A DNA stretch of 8,417 bases from NCBI GenBank assembly GCA_900754805.1, contig CAAEEE010000276.1:1-8417 (forward strand). Direction: 5' to 3'. Position 1 is the first letter of the stretch. The number at the start of each line of letters is the position of its first letter. Source of the DNA: Clostridia bacterium. Lineage in GTDB: Bacteria; Bacillota; Clostridia; Peptostreptococcales; Anaerovoracaceae. Below the pieces are notes generated by a model, which saw only the letters and a program-made list of their open reading frames with translations, made no database searches and was not told where the DNA came from. Positions 5,711 to 8,417 of the stretch are shown here, in pieces. The position numbers and the translations under genes were made by a program.

Positions 5711-5737
5711 AAAAAAGGAAGCTATACGCTTCCTTTT
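5711..5737 (-). terminator. Intrinsic terminator of the tadA-ispE-gntR operon, overlapping the gntR stop
   Basis: A perfect 10-bp stem (AAAAGGAAGC at 5737-5728 on the minus strand, GCTTCCTTTT at 5722-5713) with a five-base loop is followed by a T-run ending at 5711. The last codons of the GntR gene form the 5' arm. Its TAG stop occupies two loop bases and the first base of the 3' arm. Confidence 0.9.
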
Positions 5738-6399
5738 GCAATCCGTTCTCCCTGGTCGATGACAAATTCTTTCAGCCGAAGCACGTGCGCATCTGCAATG
5801 CTTCTTGCAGCCTCAGTATCACCGCTTAAAACCGCATCGAGGATTTCCTGATGCTCATACGGCATGTTTCTGTATCTTGAAAAATCCTCATAGTAGATAT
5901 ATCGAAATCTCAGTGCCAGCTCCTGAACCTGGTTAATCATCTGAATCAGCGTTTTGTTGCCGCTGCAGTCAACAATCAGCTTATGGAAAAGCTCGTCTTC
6001 CTTAATGATTTCTTCCGTGTTTCCGGATTCTACCGCCTTTTTATATGCCGCCGTCGCCTTTTTCAGTTCTTCGGTTTCGGATTCATTAATTTTTTTCGCC
6101 GCAAGTCCTGCTGCCATTCCTTCGAGAAATTCTCTGACCTCAAGAACGTCAACCATATCCTTAATGGAAATATCGGAAGCGTAAGCACCTCTTCTCGGCT
6201 CAATGCTTACAAGCCCTTCTTTTTCGAGCTTTCTGATTGCTTCTCTTATCGGCGTTCTGCTTACGCCCATATCATCGGCAAGCTCGACTTCCATCATGCG
6301 TGTTCCCGGAGGAATTTCCCCAATCATAATCTGTCGCTTTAATTCTTCGTACACGATTTCTCTTAATGGTCTGTGATTCTGCAAATCAAAATTCAGCAT
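5722..6399 (-). CDS. GntR-family transcriptional regulator, FadR subfamily (FCD domain)
   Basis: This 225-residue protein has an N-terminal winged helix-turn-helix at about 10-75 with the GntR signature (IPPGTRMMEVELADDMGVSRT and then PIREAIRKLEKEGLV). A C-terminal helical FCD ligand-binding domain covers about 82-215. The residues expected to bind a metal ion in FCD proteins are present: D135 and H139 (EDELFH), H183 (YEHQEI) and H205 (DAHVLRL). Metal-containing FCD domains usually sense small carboxylates, but the effector here is unknown. GGAGG lies eight bases before the ATG. The gene starts inside the end of ispE (14-base overlap), so the two are probably translationally coupled. It ends within the operon terminator. 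Its target could be its own operon or distant metabolic genes; nothing in the window shows a clear operator. Confidence 0.93.
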   Translation of the reverse strand: MLNFDLQNHRPLREIVYEELKRQIMIGEIPPGTRMMEVELADDMGVSRTPIREAIRKLEKEGLVSIEPRRGAYASDISIKDMVDVLEVREFLEGMAAGLAAKKINESETEELKKATAAYKKAVESGNTEEIIKEDELFHKLIVDCSGNKTLIQMINQVQELALRFRYIYYEDFSRYRNMPYEHQEILDAVLSGDTEAARSIADAHVLRLKEFVIDQGERIAKGSV

Positions 6400-7342
6400 T
6401 TTTCTTTCCTCCGATTCCTTTCATCGTCTGCGTCCAGTAAGCTTCGTAGCCTTGGCTGCGAATAAGCAGGCACGCCCTTTTCGCGGCTTTATATGTATCA
6501 TATACAGCCATAACGGTAGGACCGCTGCCACTCATCATCACTTTTTGAACGCCTTCGGTCAGTTCCATTTTTTCTTTCAGTTCGTTTACTTCTTTATATC
6601 GACTGCAGGTATATGCCTCCAGCACATTAACCATATTCGCGAATACGATCTCGTTCTCGTTTGTCTTAAGTGCTCGAACCAGCGCATTGATATCCGGTCT
6701 TTGCGTGATAACGCAGCCGTCTATTCCTTTGAAAACTTCCTTCGTTGAAACTCCGAAGGCAGGTTTGGCAAGGACAAGATATTTTCGCATCCCTTTTTTC
6801 AATGCTTTCAGCTCATCTCCGCTTCCGGTTCCGAGCGCGCATTCATAGTCTGTATTTTGAACCAAGATAAGGAACGGTATATCTGCGCCCAGCTGTTTTC
6901 CCAGCTCGCAGAGTCCGCGTGTGTTCATTCCCGCTTTCCAAAGCCTGTTGAGCGCAATCATGCCCGCGGCCGCATTGGACCTTCCGCCGCCCAGACCTGC
7001 CGCAACCGGGACATGTTTCTCAATATGTATGAAAAGCCTGCCCTGTCTGCCTGTCATTTCTGCCATAACGCGTGCCGCTTTATAAGCCAGATTTCGTTCG
7101 TCGGTCGGCAGGTATGGTTTATTGGTAGAAACGATGATTCTCATTTCACTTTCGCAGTTTCTGCCTTCCCGCACGCAATCTGCTTCTTCCCAGCGTAGCT
7201 GTATGCTGTCCGCCAGCTGCACCTTCTGCATAACGGTTTCCAGTAGATGGTATCCATCCTCGCGTGTTCCAAGCACATCCAAAGCCAGATTCACCTTGGC
7301 ATACGACTTGATTTTTACTTCGCGCACCTTCGGTTTCAACAT
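6386..7342 (-). CDS. ispE: 4-diphosphocytidyl-2-C-methyl-D-erythritol kinase (IspE)
   Basis: This 318-residue GHMP kinase phosphorylates the 2-hydroxyl of CDP-methylerythritol with ATP in the cytosolic MEP pathway to isoprenoid precursors. The N-terminal KIKSYAKVNLALDVLG (10-25) carries the likely catalytic lysine K16. The ATP-binding glycine loop PVAAGLGGGRSNAAA spans 112-126. LGADIPFLI (151-159) carries the catalytic aspartate D154. The C-terminal GHMP motif is MMSGSGPTVMAVY (269-281). The glycine loop reads GGGRSNA where most relatives have GGSSDA or GGSSNA. The ATG at 7342 is preferred over the GTG at 7351: AGGTG lies six bases upstream of the ATG and overlaps the stop of the preceding gene. 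Length is slightly above the typical 280-300 residues because of small insertions (for example around 60-75). Identification is firm. Confidence 0.95.
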   Translation of the reverse strand: MLKPKVREVKIKSYAKVNLALDVLGTREDGYHLLETVMQKVQLADSIQLRWEEADCVREGRNCESEMRIIVSTNKPYLPTDERNLAYKAARVMAEMTGRQGRLFIHIEKHVPVAAGLGGGRSNAAAGMIALNRLWKAGMNTRGLCELGKQLGADIPFLILVQNTDYECALGTGSGDELKALKKGMRKYLVLAKPAFGVSTKEVFKGIDGCVITQRPDINALVRALKTNENEIVFANMVNVLEAYTCSRYKEVNELKEKMELTEGVQKVMMSGSGPTVMAVYDTYKAAKRACLLIRSQGYEAYWTQTMKGIGGKKNAEF

Positions 7343-7348
7343 TGCAAA

Positions 7349-7353
7349 CACCT
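7349..7353 (-). promoter_or_regulatory. Ribosome binding site of ispE overlapping the upstream stop codon
   Basis: AGGTG on the minus strand shares its first two bases with the TAG stop of the upstream gene and lies six bases before the ATG at 7342. This suggests that ribosomes ending the upstream gene re-initiate on ispE. Confidence 0.5.
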
Positions 7354-8215
7354 ATTTTTTCTTGCCTTTTCCTTTTGCCTTCTGCTTCTGCGCTTTTCTT
7401 CTTTCTTCTTCTGCCTTTTGAGCTTCCGCAAGTGCTTTGCGTCCGGTTATATATTTTCCGCCTGCCGCAGAAATCGGGCGAGGAGTCTTCACATGATACT
7501 TTCCGTCATCATAGTAATCGTCTTCTTCCTCTTCGGCAGCCGCTTTTTTCGCAGCCTTCGCAGCTCTCTTTTCTTTTTCCTTTTGATCTCTTTCAACGAT
7601 TTCCTCTACGGATTTTCCTGTTTTCTTCGCTTCTTTATACGGATTAACCTTTTCTTCCTTGGTCTTCTTGTCTGCTTCAGCTTGCTTCTTCGCATTCTTC
7701 GCCGTCATAATCATCATACCGCCGAAGATAGCGAGCATCATCGCCATGTTAATCCATATGTTCGCGTTCTGATTCAAAGTTTTAAACGATACACTTTCTT
7801 CCTTGCCGAGAGTATTGCCGCTATCGTCGGCAAAATCCGCGGAAAGTTTGAACGTATAGGTCGAGCTCTGCTCAATTTTTACATCTTTTTTCGCATTTCT
7901 ATTATCAAAAAGTACCAGAACTACACCGGGTTCCTGTGTCGAATACAGAACCTGTGTCGGTAAAACATTGCCCTCTTCGTCGTAAAGCTTTACGGCATCC
8001 TCATTCACATTTTTCAGCTTTTCCTGTGTGAAGGTCGTGTCAAAGTACAGCTTAACGCCCATGTTTTCAACTGCCGTACCTGTCGCCCCGTCCTTCGGAT
8101 AAGTATCCTTCAGTTCCAGCTTTCCGGCACCTTCTGCCGCTGCTGCGAAGCAAAACGCAGTGGAAAGCACCGTCAAAATCACTACAAGGCTGAGAATTTT
8201 GCCTATTCTTTTCAT
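7352..8215 (-). CDS. Membrane protein: Ig-like extracellular domain, one transmembrane helix, basic cytoplasmic tail
   Basis: I do not recognise a characterised family for this 287-residue protein. A signal peptide covers about 1-27. Residues 32-147 look like a bacterial Ig-like domain of the SbsA/Big_5 kind: TYPKDGATGTAVENMGVKLYF at the start, SSTYTFKLSADFADDSGNTL near 117-136, and a final SVSFKTL strand at 141-147. One transmembrane helix lies at about 154-171. The remaining 116 residues are highly charged and probably helical or disordered: Lys/Glu/Ala-rich repeats, an acidic patch EEEEDDYYDD at 228-237, and a KGKGKKK end. The tail should be cytoplasmic. It could bind nucleic acid, ribosomes or phospholipid, but this is inference. 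GGAGG lies 10 bases upstream of the ATG, which overlaps the tadA stop as ATGA. It sits in an apparently stable operon with tadA and ispE. Confidence 0.8.
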   Translation of the reverse strand: MKRIGKILSLVVILTVLSTAFCFAAAAEGAGKLELKDTYPKDGATGTAVENMGVKLYFDTTFTQEKLKNVNEDAVKLYDEEGNVLPTQVLYSTQEPGVVLVLFDNRNAKKDVKIEQSSTYTFKLSADFADDSGNTLGKEESVSFKTLNQNANIWINMAMMLAIFGGMMIMTAKNAKKQAEADKKTKEEKVNPYKEAKKTGKSVEEIVERDQKEKEKRAAKAAKKAAAEEEEDDYYDDGKYHVKTPRPISAAGGKYITGRKALAEAQKAEEERRKAQKQKAKGKGKKK

Positions 8216-8417
8216 TTCTTTGTGTCCTCCGATTTCTGTTCTTTTGTTTTTCTAAGGGCTTTGAAGAAATCCTTCAAAATCATGCTGCATTCTTCCTGCA
8301 TAAGCCCTGTGTGTATATTTACTCTATGATTGAGTCGCTCTTCCTGCGGTATGTTGAATACTGAGCCACATGCCCCGGCTTTGGGGTCCATGGTTCCTAT
8401 GTACAACGTCTCTATTC
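8212..8417 (-). CDS. tadA: tRNA-specific adenosine deaminase TadA, C-terminal part
   Basis: Only the last 68 codons are present; the frame is open to the window edge, so the catalytic HxE and PCxxC zinc motifs are outside. The visible part includes YIGTMDPKAGACGSVFN, then RLNHRVNIHTG and an EECSMILKDFFKALR helix, which match the C-terminal region of TadA. TadA converts adenosine 34 to inosine in tRNA-Arg(ACG), allowing wobble decoding. The in-frame TTG at 8406 is not a start, because the TadA-like sequence continues upstream. The stop overlaps the next gene by four bases. Confidence 0.92.
   Translation of the reverse strand, partial: IETLYIGTMDPKAGACGSVFNIPQEERLNHRVNIHTGLMQEECSMILKDFFKALRKTKEQKSEDTKK

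Noticed and set aside
5696..5727. Alternative SigE-type promoter with ATA at 5726 and CATA in the region 5704-5701
   Set aside because: Its -35 lies within the upstream terminator and the -10 lacks the conserved final T; the pair at 5705-5677 fits better.
7247..7963. 238-codon plus-strand open frame
   Set aside because: It is the mirror of the Lys/Glu-rich tail of the Ig-domain protein, giving Phe/Leu/Ser/Arg low-complexity sequence. No start signal.
1..8417. CRISPR arrays, transposons, tRNA genes or known riboswitches
   Set aside because: I saw no regularly spaced repeats, transposase-like frame, cloverleaf-like sequence or recognised riboswitch motif on either strand.

Overview
The window looks like chromosomal DNA of an anaerobic, spore-forming Clostridia-type Firmicute. 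Two sporulation genes (a SipL-like coat morphogenesis protein and spoIIR), the MEP isoprenoid enzyme IspE, strong GGAGG-type ribosome sites and a large beta-helix surface protein support this. Family-level placement is only a guess; groups with many surface repeat proteins, such as the Anaerovoracaceae, would fit. All ten genes I accept lie on the minus strand, so the biological reading order runs from high to low coordinates.

Region 1 (8417 to about 5711) is a compact housekeeping operon: the 3' end of tadA (tRNA adenosine deaminase), an uncharacterised membrane protein with an extracellular Ig-like domain and a very basic cytoplasmic tail, ispE, and a GntR/FadR-family regulator. The genes overlap by 4 bases, are separated by 9, and overlap by 14. 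The operon closes with a perfect hairpin terminator whose loop contains part of the regulator's stop codon.

Region 2 (5705 to about 3917) holds one gene, a SPOCS/DUF3794-repeat plus LysM protein resembling SipL. It has a tentative SigE-like promoter and a clear intrinsic terminator.

Region 3 (about 3910 to 1815) is an envelope-signalling cassette: an ECF-type sigma factor, a DUF4367-type membrane anti-sigma factor that overlaps it, and a small secreted cysteine-containing protein. A bipartite motif, TTATGTCAGC-N13-AATCG, occurs once upstream of the sigma gene and once upstream of the secreted-protein gene. I propose it as the promoter read by this sigma factor, so the cassette would control itself and its secreted product. 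GC content drops sharply in the middle of the anti-sigma gene, suggesting a mosaic origin. The cassette lies between sipL and spoIIR, which are close neighbours in C. difficile as far as I recall.

Region 4 (about 1801 to 1) contains spoIIR with a candidate SigF promoter, then a large secreted beta-helix surface protein with its own strong extended -10 promoter. That gene runs off the left edge of the window. I see no tRNA, rRNA, CRISPR array, transposase or known riboswitch. The most notable signal is the duplicated ECF-type promoter motif and the small secreted protein it appears to control.
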